A stretch of 15,285 bases of DNA, from assembly GCA_964611385.1 (NCBI GenBank), contig CAZSXS010000085.1, positions 1-15,285 of the forward strand, read 5' to 3'. Numbering within the stretch: position 1 is the stretch's first letter; the number at the start of each line of letters is the position of its first letter. The stretch is from CAZSXS01 sp964611385 (lineage in GTDB: Bacteria > Bacillota > Clostridia > Lachnospirales > CAYPQA01). The translations under genes were made by a program, and so were the position numbers. Positions 1 through 8,185 of this stretch are shown in pieces. The notes under the pieces are model-generated. The model saw only the letters and a program-made list of their open reading frames with translations, was not told the DNA's origin and did no database searches.

Positions 1-851
1 GCAAGCCGGGTTTGTTCCAGCTTTTTCTCTTTATCTATATCATTTTGCAATTTTACATTTGCGTCTTGCAACTCAAATAGAGCGTTTGATAGCTTTCTTG
101 AAAGGTTATTAAGACTCAGTGCCAAAACGCCTAATTCATCAGTTCTGCTTTCATCGCAATGCCAATCTAAATCAAGCGTCGACATTTTTTTTGAAATTCC
201 GCTTAGTTTGACAACAGGCCGGGTTACAATATAAGCATAAATTAGCGAACCTATAATTGACATTGAAAATATTACCAAAGCTAACCAAGGTAGAATGTTT
301 CCCAGTGTTTCTGTTACTTGATTAACAGCTTGAGCACCACCTAAAACCGTCAATTTATATTGTTTCTCCGAATCAGAAAAAGTAAAATAATAATTTTGTG
401 CTGCGCTCATAGTTGAGATATCATATTGACTAGATGGAGACGCTATATTAGTTGAAGTAGAGCCTACCTCGGTACTGCTCTCTACAGCATTAGAATCATC
501 AATAGCGACGGCATTCGTCTCTTCTATATTAGTTTGAACTGCATTTCCTGTGTTTTCAGAACTGAATGAAACAGCAGTATTCATGTTGGTAGGAATAGGA
601 ACATTTCGCCCTGACGAATCGTAAAGCTGAATAATAACATCATTGCTCAAAACAAACAGGTCAAATAAATCATCACTATCATTTATTGTACTCTTTTCAA
701 GGTCAGCAATTAAGTTATGTACCTTTTGGTTTAATACAGTATCTAAGTCCGCTGAATAGGTTTTAGGCATAAGCCACGCTATAAAGCCGTAAGTCACGGC
801 GCAGCAAAAAAACAGCATAAAGCTTGTCAATATAAAAATTTTAATCGTCAA
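1..851 (-). CDS. Sensor histidine kinase, N-terminal part (runs off the window)
   Basis: This is the membrane sensor half of a two-component pair; the catalytic domains lie beyond the window edge. Translation from a TTG at 851 gives 283 codons open to position 1. An AAAGG sits about 5 nt upstream and the gap to the regulator stop is 7 nt, so the genes are coupled. Residues 4-27 form a first membrane segment, about 28-185 an external domain, about 186-210 a second membrane segment (ILPWLALVIFSMSIIGSLIY), then a HAMP domain (from TRPVVKL to about residue 263) and a coiled-coil lead-in (ELQDANVKLQNDIDKEKKLE) of the kind that precedes a HisKA helix. The middle of the external domain (about residues 95-150) is rich in Ser, Thr, Asn and Glu and looks unstructured. 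The ligand is unknown. The layout is like VanS-type kinases. The TTG start is inferred from position and ribosome binding site. Confidence 0.82.
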   Translation of the reverse strand, partial: MTIKIFILTSFMLFFCCAVTYGFIAWLMPKTYSADLDTVLNQKVHNLIADLEKSTINDSDDLFDLFVLSNDVIIQLYDSSGRNVPIPTNMNTAVSFSSENTGNAVQTNIEETNAVAIDDSNAVESSTEVGSTSTNIASPSSQYDISTMSAAQNYYFTFSDSEKQYKLTVLGGAQAVNQVTETLGNILPWLALVIFSMSIIGSLIYAYIVTRPVVKLSGISKKMSTLDLDWHCDESRTDELGVLALSLNNLSRKLSNALFELQDANVKLQNDIDKEKKLEQTRL

Positions 852-858
852 GCTGCCT

Positions 859-1527
859 TTAATTCTGTTTATCAATTCTGTATCCTACCCCTCTTATCGT
901 TTCAATGAAATCTACGTTGAGCTTTTTTCTGAGATTTTTTATATGGGTATCGACTACACGTTCGTCGCCATAAAAATCATATTTCCAAAGTGTATTTAAA
1001 AGTGCTTGTCTGGTGAGAACTTTTCCCTGGTGTGTTAGTAATTCTCTAAGCATCTCAAACTCTCTTTGCGTCAGGTCAATAGCACGGTTACCTATATAGG
1101 CTTTATATCCGTCCAAATCCAATGTCAGCTCTTGATAATGAATATAGTCGCTTTTTTCATCGGTTTTTTCAAAACGGCGCAATACAGCCGCTATTTTCCG
1201 TAAAAGAATTGGCATAGAAAAAGGTTTAGTTATATAATCATCAACTTGTAAATCTAATCCCTTTATCTGATCTTCCTCGCTGTCTAACGCAGTAAGCATA
1301 ATAATAGGAACCTTTGATTCTTTTCTTATTAGTTCACAAACCCCAAACCCGTCCACTTTAGGCAAGAGAATATCCAAAAGCACAAGGTCGTAATGTTTGT
1401 TTGAGAACATGGCATATCCTTCGATGCCATCGCCGGCTAAAGAAACCTCATAACCTGCTTCTCCCAGAAAGTTCTGTAATAATTCTTGAATATCAAAATC
1501 ATCTTCAACGACTAAAATTTTTCTCAT
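859..1527 (-). CDS. OmpR/PhoB-family response regulator
   Basis: This is a transcription factor controlled by phosphorylation, partner of the kinase directly downstream. The receiver domain covers residues 1-120: acidic E8, D9 and D10, phospho-acceptor D52 in LLDILLPKVDG, T79 in MLTA and K101 in TKPF, so all switch residues are present. A winged-helix DNA-binding domain follows (about 128-222), with LTQREFEMLRELL, a recognition-helix region around VVDTHIKNLRKKL and the terminal wing TIRGVGYRI. The 222-residue length is normal. An upstream in-frame ATG at 1572 exists, but GGGAGG (1535-1540) is 7 nt from the ATG at 1527 (MRKILVV) and only 1 nt from the ATG at 1533, so 1527 is preferred. Target genes cannot be read from the sequence; neither the flavoenzyme nor the ABC operon is obviously under its control. 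Confidence 0.93.
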   Translation of the reverse strand: MRKILVVEDDFDIQELLQNFLGEAGYEVSLAGDGIEGYAMFSNKHYDLVLLDILLPKVDGFGVCELIRKESKVPIIMLTALDSEEDQIKGLDLQVDDYITKPFSMPILLRKIAAVLRRFEKTDEKSDYIHYQELTLDLDGYKAYIGNRAIDLTQREFEMLRELLTHQGKVLTRQALLNTLWKYDFYGDERVVDTHIKNLRKKLNVDFIETIRGVGYRIDKQN

Positions 1528-1545
1528 ATTCATGCCTCCCAAAAG

Positions 1546-1572
1546 AGTATAACATAGTAATTTGTAGTTCAT
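1546..1572 (-). promoter_or_regulatory. Candidate regulator promoter with 11-bp-spaced direct repeats
   Basis: On the minus strand a TATACT (1546-1551) lies just before the response regulator gene without a recognisable -35 hexamer. In its place are AACTTCA and AACTACA, 11 bp apart, the spacing typical of OmpR/PhoB-type sites. Just upstream is a hairpin-like GAAGT-6 nt-ACTTC (1574-1589). A poor -35 plus direct repeats would fit autoregulation, but the -10 is very close to the ribosome binding site, so the true promoter could lie further upstream. Confidence 0.3.
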
Positions 1573-1743
1573 GTGAAGTTATGCGACTTCTTGGGATCGC
1601 TCCATAATTTAGGTTGCACTCAATATTAAAAGGCTATCGACAATATACTGCCAACAGCATCCGCCCCTCCAAAAATGTTGTTACCAGCACCCCTTCCCAC
1701 ACATCTGAATAAAATAGCGATAAAAGAGTTTGGAGGGATTCCA

Positions 1744-3092
1744 ATGAATGTAAACATGGAACCTAAACTAACCGGACGGATTGTTTTACCTGGTGATCCT
1801 GAATACAACATTGATCGTCAGGAGTTCAATACCTTCTTTAATAAGTTCCCCTTAGTTATCGTCTTTGCACAAGAAACGCAAGACGTTGTAAACGCAGTGC
1901 GTTGGGCACGCTATCAGGATGTACCGATCCGAATGCGTTCCGGTCGTCACAGCTACGAAGGTTTGTCAGTCGTGGATGCCGGTATCGTCATTGACGTAAG
2001 TGATATGAAGGATGTGCGATCAATCATGAGTGCAACACCGCCACTGTGCAAACGGGCTTGCGGGATTTTGAATTGATCCAAGAGCTAGGGGCTCAAGGGT
2101 TGGTTGTGCCTCCTGGCCTGTGCCCCACCACAGGCATTGCTGGATTTACGTCGGGTGGCGGGCAGAGCAGTTTATCTAGACCTTTGGGCTTGGCTATTGA
2201 TAGTCTTCTTGAGGCTGAGATTGTCGATGCAAATGGCTATATTCTTCGGGCGAGTGCGGATCAGAACGCAGATTTATTTTGGGCCTTACGTGGGGGAGGC
2301 GGCGGAAATTTTGGTGTTTGTACCTCCTTTTGCTTCCGTACACACCCCATTGATACGGTAGCGTATGCGGCAATCAACTGGAACCTGAAGGACTTAAAAC
2401 CAGTATTAAAAGCCTGGCAGGAATACACGCTGCCCGATGCTGATGAACGTTTCACGCCGCTGTTGAGCATCGTCTCGGGTAAGGAATCATTGTTGCTGAT
2501 GCAAGGAGTCTTTCTTGGGCCAGCAGAAGAATTACGACAACTTCTTAGTCCCATGCTGGAAATCGGAACGATTGAAAGCGCAAGTATTGAGGAAATACCG
2601 TGGACAGAGGCAGCCGCACGGATTGCTGCAACGCAACCGGACGCCCCGGAACCTTTTAAAAGCGTCGGACCTTTTCTGTATAGCTTGCTACCAGACGAAG
2701 GAATTGAGATCATCGAAGCTTTTATCAACCGTGCAGCGACTTCATCAGTTTCCGTATTTTTGCATGGCTTGGGTGGAGCAGTGGCGAAAGTATCGCCTAG
2801 GGCTACAGCTTATTTTTATCGTAAGGTCTTATCCAATATATCCTACTTTGCTACCTGGGATAAGCCAGAGGACGCCGCCCTTGGCATTCGCTGGGTAGAG
2901 GACTTACGTAAGGACATGGCACCGTTTACAAGGGGCATCTATGTTAACACCCCGGACTTGTCGGTCGAGCATTGGCAAATGGCCTATTACGGCAAGAACT
3001 TTGAGTGCCTGACCCATGTAAAGGCTAAGTACGACCCTGATGCTGTTTTCCGCTTTCCCCAGAGCATACCGCCTGCCTGCACCTACAGATAA
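1744..3092 (+). pseudogene. FAD-linked oxidoreductase, berberine-bridge-enzyme type, frameshifted
   Basis: The protein would be about 450 residues with an N-terminal FAD-binding domain (FAD_binding_4/PCMH type) and a C-terminal BBE segment. H69 in SGRHSYEG and the Cys at 2121-2123 in GLCPTTGIAGF match the His and Cys that hold bicovalent 8-alpha-N1-histidyl, 6-S-cysteinyl FAD in this family. The C-terminal BBE signature is KAKYDPDAVFRFPQSIPP. Such enzymes oxidise sugars or secondary metabolites with O2; the substrate here is unknown. The start at 1744 follows GGAGGG. The first frame runs on to a TGA at 2074-2076, while the rest of the protein is read in another frame, open through a GTG at 2046. 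The switch lies near 2020-2035, and adding one base there (for example A after 2024) restores INECNTATVQTGLR. The rest is undamaged, so this is a recent mutation or a sequencing error. It is a single gene with no operon partners. Confidence 0.85.
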
Positions 3093-3153
3093 TTTGCAGG
3101 CACAAAAGCTACGGCTCTGCGTTTCTTAAAACCGGTTTCTTTCTCAACAGCCA

Positions 3154-3190
3154 AAAGGGCTACAGCAGACAAATTCTGCTGTAGCCCTTT
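3154..3190. terminator. Perfect 16-bp hairpin between convergent genes
   Basis: The arms 3154-3169 and 3175-3190 are perfect reverse complements (AAAGGGCTACAGCAGA on the left) around a 5-nt loop CAAAT. The hairpin lies 62 nt after the flavoenzyme stop. The A/T tracts at its base are short, with only three T on the plus side, so it is a strong stem with a weak U-tract. It could act in both directions. Confidence 0.65.
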
Positions 3191-3452
3191 GCACGTCTGG
3201 TTCTTTCAAAGTTTCGTAGGATAATATCTCCACCCGGATGAGCAACTTTTTTTAATACGAAAACAGGGGTTGTAGCCATAAGCGTGGTATGAGCTATGTA
3301 AATTCTGCGATATCAAAATTCGACAGAAGATTCTGCAAATTTGAAACACAAACAAAAGGATATGATCAGCTGACAAAATTTGAAGACCAAGCACATTTGC
3401 AGAGCAAGCCTTTTATATAGGTATTGCCAAAAGTGATTCTTGTACTTTTTTA

Positions 3453-3470
3453 CCAGAACTTTCGTTCTAG
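3453..3470 (-). terminator. Small GAAA-tetraloop hairpin after the HTH-receiver gene
   Basis: On the minus strand CTAGAAC-GAAA-GTTCTGG forms a 7-bp stem (one G-T pair) capped by a GNRA loop, 8 nt after the stop at 3479. No U-tract follows, so it may be a 3'-end stabiliser rather than a true terminator. Confidence 0.3.
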
Positions 3471-3478
3471 AAATGCCT

Positions 3479-4504
3479 TCACACAACTTTTTCTAAAGCC
3501 TTCAACAAAGAATCTTGCTGAAAAGGCTTTGCCACGAAGCCACTGACTCCAAGGTGAATACAGTCCAGTACAAGCTTGTGCTGGGACATGGCCGAAACCA
3601 TGATAATGCAGGCGTCTTTGTCCAAGTCAAAGATCTGCCGGGAGGCGGCAACGCCGTCTTGAAGCGGCATACAAATGTCCATGAGTACAATGTCGGGTTT
3701 AAGAGACTGGTATGCTTCCACGCCTTCAATGCCGTTGGTAGCCTCTCCAATCACCTCGAATCCCCCTTCTCGGATCAGGATGTTCCATAAGGTCATTCGC
3801 ATGAAGTTGGCATCGTCCACGATCAGTACCCGTTTTCCCTTTGCTTTCTTTACCTGTACTCCCTTTAGCAGAGCGTCGACTTCTAGCTGATTGAGAGGGC
3901 CGCCCAGTTGATTTTGAGAATTTTGATCTGTAGTTTTATTCTCCTGAGAGCCCATAGTACCTGCCTTTGTTTCCTCGCTTGTTTGGCCTTCCTTTCTTGT
4001 TTCCTTTGGTAACGCCTCCTCAGATGTTTGTAGCATAAAGCGCTTTAATGCTTCCAGAATTTCATTTTCAATGGTCTGGTTCATCGTATTTTTGAGGGCC
4101 GGTATGGCATACTTGAAAATTTTGTGAAACAGTGCCTTGTCATTTTTAGCGCACATGGCAAGGACGAGTTCTTTTGCAATCCTATAGTCATTAGGGTATT
4201 TAAAGTACATATCCTCCCATAAGGCTATGATTGAGTCCATGTCATCTGCCACCTGTAGTTTTTTCTGCACCTCAAGGCTGCTCTTGTATTCGATACTACT
4301 GTCAATGTTCTCCCAAGCAAAAAGGGTTTCTACGGATACCTTAAAAAACTTTGCTATGAGGGGAATGTAAACAATGTCTGGATTGGCTAGGTTGTTTTCC
4401 CACTTGGACACCGATTGAGCAGACAAGTTCAAGGCTGCTGCCAGTTCATCCTGTGTAATGCCCTGCTCTTTTCGCAGGTTTTTAATGATTATTCCTAGAT
4501 TCAT
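3479..4504 (-). CDS. Xre-type HTH / CheY-like receiver fusion protein
   Basis: This is an unusual cytoplasmic regulator of 341 residues. Residues 1-62 are a Cro/C1-type HTH (IIIKNLRKEQGITQDELAAA, then SAQSVSKWENNLANPD). Residues 65-155 form an alpha-helical middle region. About 155-203 is a hydrophilic Glu/Thr/Gln/Asn-rich linker. Residues 221-341 are a CheY-like receiver with D230, D231, phospho-acceptor D276 (VLMDICMP), S304 (VSAMS) and K326 (AKPF), all needed for phosphorylation. Between linker and receiver, residues 204-215 (LNQLEVDALLKG) resemble the FliM N-terminal CheY-binding peptide. AAGGAG is 8 nt from the ATG at 4504 and only 2 nt from the ATG at 4510, hence the start chosen. The gene lies 53 nt after the second ABC gene and is probably cotranscribed. 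The phosphodonor is not encoded nearby. A receiver placed C-terminal to an Xre HTH is the reverse of the usual response-regulator order. Confidence 0.9.
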   Translation of the reverse strand: MNLGIIIKNLRKEQGITQDELAAALNLSAQSVSKWENNLANPDIVYIPLIAKFFKVSVETLFAWENIDSSIEYKSSLEVQKKLQVADDMDSIIALWEDMYFKYPNDYRIAKELVLAMCAKNDKALFHKIFKYAIPALKNTMNQTIENEILEALKRFMLQTSEEALPKETRKEGQTSEETKAGTMGSQENKTTDQNSQNQLGGPLNQLEVDALLKGVQVKKAKGKRVLIVDDANFMRMTLWNILIREGGFEVIGEATNGIEGVEAYQSLKPDIVLMDICMPLQDGVAASRQIFDLDKDACIIMVSAMSQHKLVLDCIHLGVSGFVAKPFQQDSLLKALEKVV

Positions 4505-4529
4505 CTTCATGGCTCCTTTTCTATTTTCT

Positions 4530-4542
4530 CTACATCATGTAG
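4530..4542. promoter_or_regulatory. Palindrome CTACAT-N-ATGTAG upstream of the HTH-receiver gene
   Basis: A perfect inverted repeat with 6-bp arms and a single central base lies between the ABC stop and the HTH-receiver ribosome binding site. It is the right size for an Xre-dimer operator, so local autoregulation is possible. No convincing -10/-35 pair surrounds it, which fits readthrough from the ABC operon as the main source of transcript. Confidence 0.3.
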
Positions 4543-4557
4543 CTATTGCTGAAAGAA

Positions 4558-6348
4558 CTATTGATAATATTGCGCTTGTGCCTTCCACATTTCAGTATAT
4601 AATCCGTTTCTTGACACCAAATCTAAATGGCTACCATACTCAATTACTTTACCCTCATCAAACACAGCTATCTTATCACAAAAACAACAACTTGATAGGC
4701 GGTGTGAAATATATACCGTGGTTTTGCCGGCAGCCATCTCGTTCAACCGTAAATAGAGTTCGTGCTCGGCCAGTGGATCAAGAGCCGCTGTTGGTTCGTC
4801 TAGGATCACAATGGGGGCATTCTTATACAATGCACGAGCAATTGCGATTTTCTGCATTTCTCCCCCTGAAAGTTCCACGCCGTTTGCATCAAAATTTTTG
4901 TACAGAAGCGTGTCGAGATTGAGTGGCAAGTCCTTTACTTTATTGTACACGCCTACTTTATCCAGTGCAGCAATCACGTTTTCCCTGTTAGCCCTATCCT
5001 CACCCAAAACAACATTTTCCTTAACTGAAAATGAGAATATTTTATAGTCTTGAAAGACAACGGCAAAAAGTTTATTGTACTCTTTAGAATCATAATCGTT
5101 TATATCAATGCCATTTACCATAATGCGTCCTTTATCGGGAATGTAAAGGCCACATAGCAGCTTAATGAAGGTCGTTTTGCCGGCTCCGTTCTTGCCCACT
5201 ACAGACAACTTTTCACCTTTATTGATAAGGATGGACACATCTTTTAAGGTATACGTTTCAGCTCCGGGATATTTAAACCACACATTTTCAAATTCAATTT
5301 TTATGTCTTTTATATCTGCAATAGACTTTGAACCATTCAGGTATCGATTTGGCAGCGCCTCAAAATCAAGATAAGACTGTAAGATCTTGCTTAACTGCCG
5401 TAGCTCAATGACATGAATCATCAATTGAGACAGTATGCTTGAAAAGTGGTTCACAGTAGTTATGTACATCGTAAAATCGCCAATCGTAATTGAACCTGTG
5501 AAAACACGCCAAGTCACATAAGCATACGCAGCAAGTGTCTGCATTTGTACATTGATTGCAGATAAGCCATCATGTCTCCTTTGCTTGAGGAACATTTTAA
5601 AGAATACAGTATTTGCTTTGTCTTGATATAAGTTCATACGACCTATTATATAGTCGGCCATGTTGAAAATGCGTATATCCTTCGCATTGGCAAAATCCTG
5701 TGAAAGACTTTTGTGATACTGAAATTGGCGGTTGAACACGGCAATATCTTTATAAAACTGAAATTTCGTTGATTGTACACGATTGTATATCATGGCATTA
5801 AATGCATTTAAAGCAATGATCAAAACAACAAGCAACGGACTCAGAATGAAAATAATTGAAACAACGCCGATTAAAGTGAACAGTATTTGGCCTACTCCGA
5901 TTAGGATCTCAGGTGTTCTGCGTAGTGCATTGTGTAATTTAATATTAAAGAGCGCTTTTTCCTTCAAGTCTAATATCGCAGCATCTTCAAGATTTTCAAA
6001 ATCCATGCTCATGATATGCTTGCCAACATGAAGTTCGAAGTCGTTTATAAGCCTTTCCTCTGACTTTTTTAGTTTCGCAGAAAGTAAACTGTGAAGTAGG
6101 CTTATACAGGCATTACCAATGATTAAAACAGCCACAAACAGCATCAGCTGATTCATTCGTTGTTCCGCCATAAGTTCATTTATGATCGCTCTTGGCATGA
6201 GAATGTTTAAAAACGGCGCAATGGAACCTAAAGCCGCTGAAACCACAGCCACAAGAATATAGCTTGGGCTTATGCGCTGAATCAGCTTGATAAAGTGCCA
6301 AACAACTGACAAGTCCTTTTTTAATTCGTCAAGACTTCTTGTTTTCAA
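4558..6348 (-). CDS. ABC exporter half-transporter (permease + ATPase), second subunit
   Basis: A 596-residue ABCB-type half-transporter. An N-terminal transmembrane domain (about residues 1-325, helices such as YILVAVVSAALGSI and LMLFVAVLIIGNACISLL) is fused to an ATPase domain. The ATPase has Walker A GKNGAGKTT (about 384), a Q-loop in VFQDY, signature LSGGEMQK (about 491), Walker B IVILDEPTAALD (about 512) and switch His in ISHR (about 546), so the site looks catalytically complete. It starts with TTG, and its first bases overlap the upstream stop (TTGA, 4 nt); GGAGG about 9 nt before the TTG supports this start. Translational coupling and matching length suggest a heterodimer with the upstream gene. 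Substrate is unknown: lipid, peptide or drug export are all possible. Uptake is unlikely because no binding protein is present. Confidence 0.93.
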   Translation of the reverse strand: MKTRSLDELKKDLSVVWHFIKLIQRISPSYILVAVVSAALGSIAPFLNILMPRAIINELMAEQRMNQLMLFVAVLIIGNACISLLHSLLSAKLKKSEERLINDFELHVGKHIMSMDFENLEDAAILDLKEKALFNIKLHNALRRTPEILIGVGQILFTLIGVVSIIFILSPLLVVLIIALNAFNAMIYNRVQSTKFQFYKDIAVFNRQFQYHKSLSQDFANAKDIRIFNMADYIIGRMNLYQDKANTVFFKMFLKQRRHDGLSAINVQMQTLAAYAYVTWRVFTGSITIGDFTMYITTVNHFSSILSQLMIHVIELRQLSKILQSYLDFEALPNRYLNGSKSIADIKDIKIEFENVWFKYPGAETYTLKDVSILINKGEKLSVVGKNGAGKTTFIKLLCGLYIPDKGRIMVNGIDINDYDSKEYNKLFAVVFQDYKIFSFSVKENVVLGEDRANRENVIAALDKVGVYNKVKDLPLNLDTLLYKNFDANGVELSGGEMQKIAIARALYKNAPIVILDEPTAALDPLAEHELYLRLNEMAAGKTTVYISHRLSSCCFCDKIAVFDEGKVIEYGSHLDLVSRNGLYTEMWKAQAQYYQ

Positions 6349-8159
6349 AAGCTAGCGCCTCCTTTGTCGGCATAATACTCTGCCTGTTTATTAAACATGT
6401 TGGCATAGTTTCCGTTCAAGGAGAGTAATTCCTCATGTGTACCATATTCTATAATCTTTCCATATTCAAACAAAGTAATCGCATCACAAAAACGTGTAGA
6501 AGCAAGGCGATGTGATATGTACACGGTTGTTTTATTTTGAGTAATCTTATTAAAACTTTCATAAATCTGGCGTTCAGCAAGGGCATCTAAGGCAGCGGTT
6601 GGTTCATCCAGCACCATGACTTCAGCATTTTTATATAAAGCACGAGCAATGAGCAGTTTTTGCGCTTCACCGCCAGAAAATTCTATGCCTTCACCATCAA
6701 TGAATTTTTGCACGCAGGTATTTACGCCGTATTTTAGTGAATTTACCTTATCGGCCAAGCCACTTTGCTCAATACACTGGTTAACGCGTTGTAAATCAAT
6801 ACTGTTATAGTTACTAACGCCAATATTGTCTGCGAGCGAGAATGCCAAGGGCAGCACTTCTTGAAATACAGCAGAAAAAAGCCTGTAATATTCATCTCGA
6901 TCAAAAAGTTTTATATTGACACCATTACAGAAGATTGCACCATCATTCACATCATATAAGCGTAACAACAACTTAATAAAAGTTGATTTCCCTGAACCGT
7001 TATTCCCGACGACAGCCAACTTCTGTCCGGCTGCAATGGTGAGATTCAAGTTTTCAAATATATAGTTTTGGCTTCGTGGGTACTTGAACGACACATTCTG
7101 AAATACAAAGCCGTATGGCGGAGCTGGTAATGGTTCAGTATACTCGGCTTGTGTCATTGGGTTCGCTTGAGATATAAATCGGCGGTAATCCGTAATCTGC
7201 ATACTCAAACCACCAATGTCAGCAAAATTTGAAACAACTAAATTGAATGCTCCTGTAAAACTTGCAATCGTTGTTGCATACATCGTAAAGTCTGCAATGG
7301 ACATCCCTTTATTCACAACCATATTAATAAGGTATGTATACACCAACCCTTCACGTAGTATGCTCAGTACGATACTTAAGCAGCCTGTAAGCAAATTATA
7401 ATTCTGTATGCGAGCTTTAATCGCACTGCTTTTTCCACGGAACAGCGCAAACAGTTCAGCTAGCCAGTCCCCTATCCCGTACAAACGTATTTCTTTACCA
7501 TATTTGAAATCATACATGATATTGTAAAGGTATTCAGAACGGCGTTCGTTTTGAGATAATTCATGTTTTTTGCTGTTTTCATATTTTTTTTGTGCAAACG
7601 CAATTCCATAATTCAATAGGATATTCAACACCAAGCAGAACAGTATAAGAACGTTAAGTCTTGATACGATGGAGATGTAAGCAGCAAGTGCTATAAGGAA
7701 GCCTGGTAAGGTAAATAATTTATGCAATATTCCTTTCATTCCAGCATAAGAGCCACCGAAGCAGCATGCCGCTGTTTGCATTTCATTTAAAAAACTAGGA
7801 TCCTCAGTACATTGAAAATCGGATTCCAAACATTTTTTATACAACAAAGCTGCATAGGGAGCGGCAACCTTTTCGGGGCGAGGCATAAATGCACCTCGAA
7901 GATAATTGCCAATGTATCCTGCTAATGATGCTAGGATAAAAAAACTTACCAGAAGCAGGAGTATTACCTCCATTTGTTTTGCATTGAGCAACTCGCTGAT
8001 AAGTAGGCGAGGAAAGACAATGCCAATAAACGGAGAAACAGCTAAAACCAAGGTGTTAACTGCAATAAGTCCAAGCGTCAACTTGTCGTATTGCCATACT
8101 CCGTGCAAAACATATAGGATGTTTTGTATAATGCTATACTCCTTTTTAATTCTAATCAC
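6345..8159 (-). CDS. ABC exporter half-transporter (permease + ATPase), first subunit
   Basis: First gene of the ABC operon, 604 residues. A six-helix-type membrane domain occupies about residues 1-330 (for example LTLGLIAVNTLVLAVSPFIG and VILLLLVSFFILASLAGYI). The ATPase domain has Walker A GNNGSGKST (about 385), a Q-loop in VFQEV, signature FSGGEAQK (about 493), Walker B VMVLDEPTAALD (about 513) and ISHR (about 546). Both half-transporters keep the catalytic Glu after Walker B, so neither nucleotide site looks degenerate, unlike many heterodimeric exporters. The start is a GTG directly after an in-frame TGA. The GAGAGG before it is abnormally close, and a better AAGGAG lies inside codons 6-8 without a usual start after it, so the exact N-terminus is uncertain. 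The promoter is at 8186-8214. Confidence 0.92.
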   Translation of the reverse strand: MIRIKKEYSIIQNILYVLHGVWQYDKLTLGLIAVNTLVLAVSPFIGIVFPRLLISELLNAKQMEVILLLLVSFFILASLAGYIGNYLRGAFMPRPEKVAAPYAALLYKKCLESDFQCTEDPSFLNEMQTAACCFGGSYAGMKGILHKLFTLPGFLIALAAYISIVSRLNVLILFCLVLNILLNYGIAFAQKKYENSKKHELSQNERRSEYLYNIMYDFKYGKEIRLYGIGDWLAELFALFRGKSSAIKARIQNYNLLTGCLSIVLSILREGLVYTYLINMVVNKGMSIADFTMYATTIASFTGAFNLVVSNFADIGGLSMQITDYRRFISQANPMTQAEYTEPLPAPPYGFVFQNVSFKYPRSQNYIFENLNLTIAAGQKLAVVGNNGSGKSTFIKLLLRLYDVNDGAIFCNGVNIKLFDRDEYYRLFSAVFQEVLPLAFSLADNIGVSNYNSIDLQRVNQCIEQSGLADKVNSLKYGVNTCVQKFIDGEGIEFSGGEAQKLLIARALYKNAEVMVLDEPTAALDALAERQIYESFNKITQNKTTVYISHRLASTRFCDAITLFEYGKIIEYGTHEELLSLNGNYANMFNKQAEYYADKGGASF

Positions 8160-8185
8160 CTCTCACAATAGGCTTCAATAAAGAA

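Larger units (their letters stand above)
3093..3478. other. Convergent intergenic region, no gene seen
   Basis: About 390 nt separate the flavoenzyme end (plus) from the HTH-receiver gene end (minus). It holds the 16-bp hairpin at 3154-3190 and a small GAAA-loop hairpin at 3453-3470. A 62-codon minus-strand frame (3206-3394) has no convincing ribosome binding site, no recognisable family and a composition like non-coding DNA, so no gene is called. Confidence 0.6.

Noticed and set aside
2046..3092. The C-terminal flavoenzyme frame as a separate gene
   Set aside because: The GTG is the Val of TATVQTGLR, conserved-looking sequence continues upstream in this frame, and no ribosome binding site precedes it.
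3319..3325. TTCGACA, identical to a Spo0A box
   Set aside because: A 7-bp match is expected by chance, and it lies between two convergent gene ends where no promoter needs it.
3206..3394. 62-codon minus-strand frame
   Set aside because: No ribosome binding site, no recognisable domain, and it lies downstream of both neighbouring genes.
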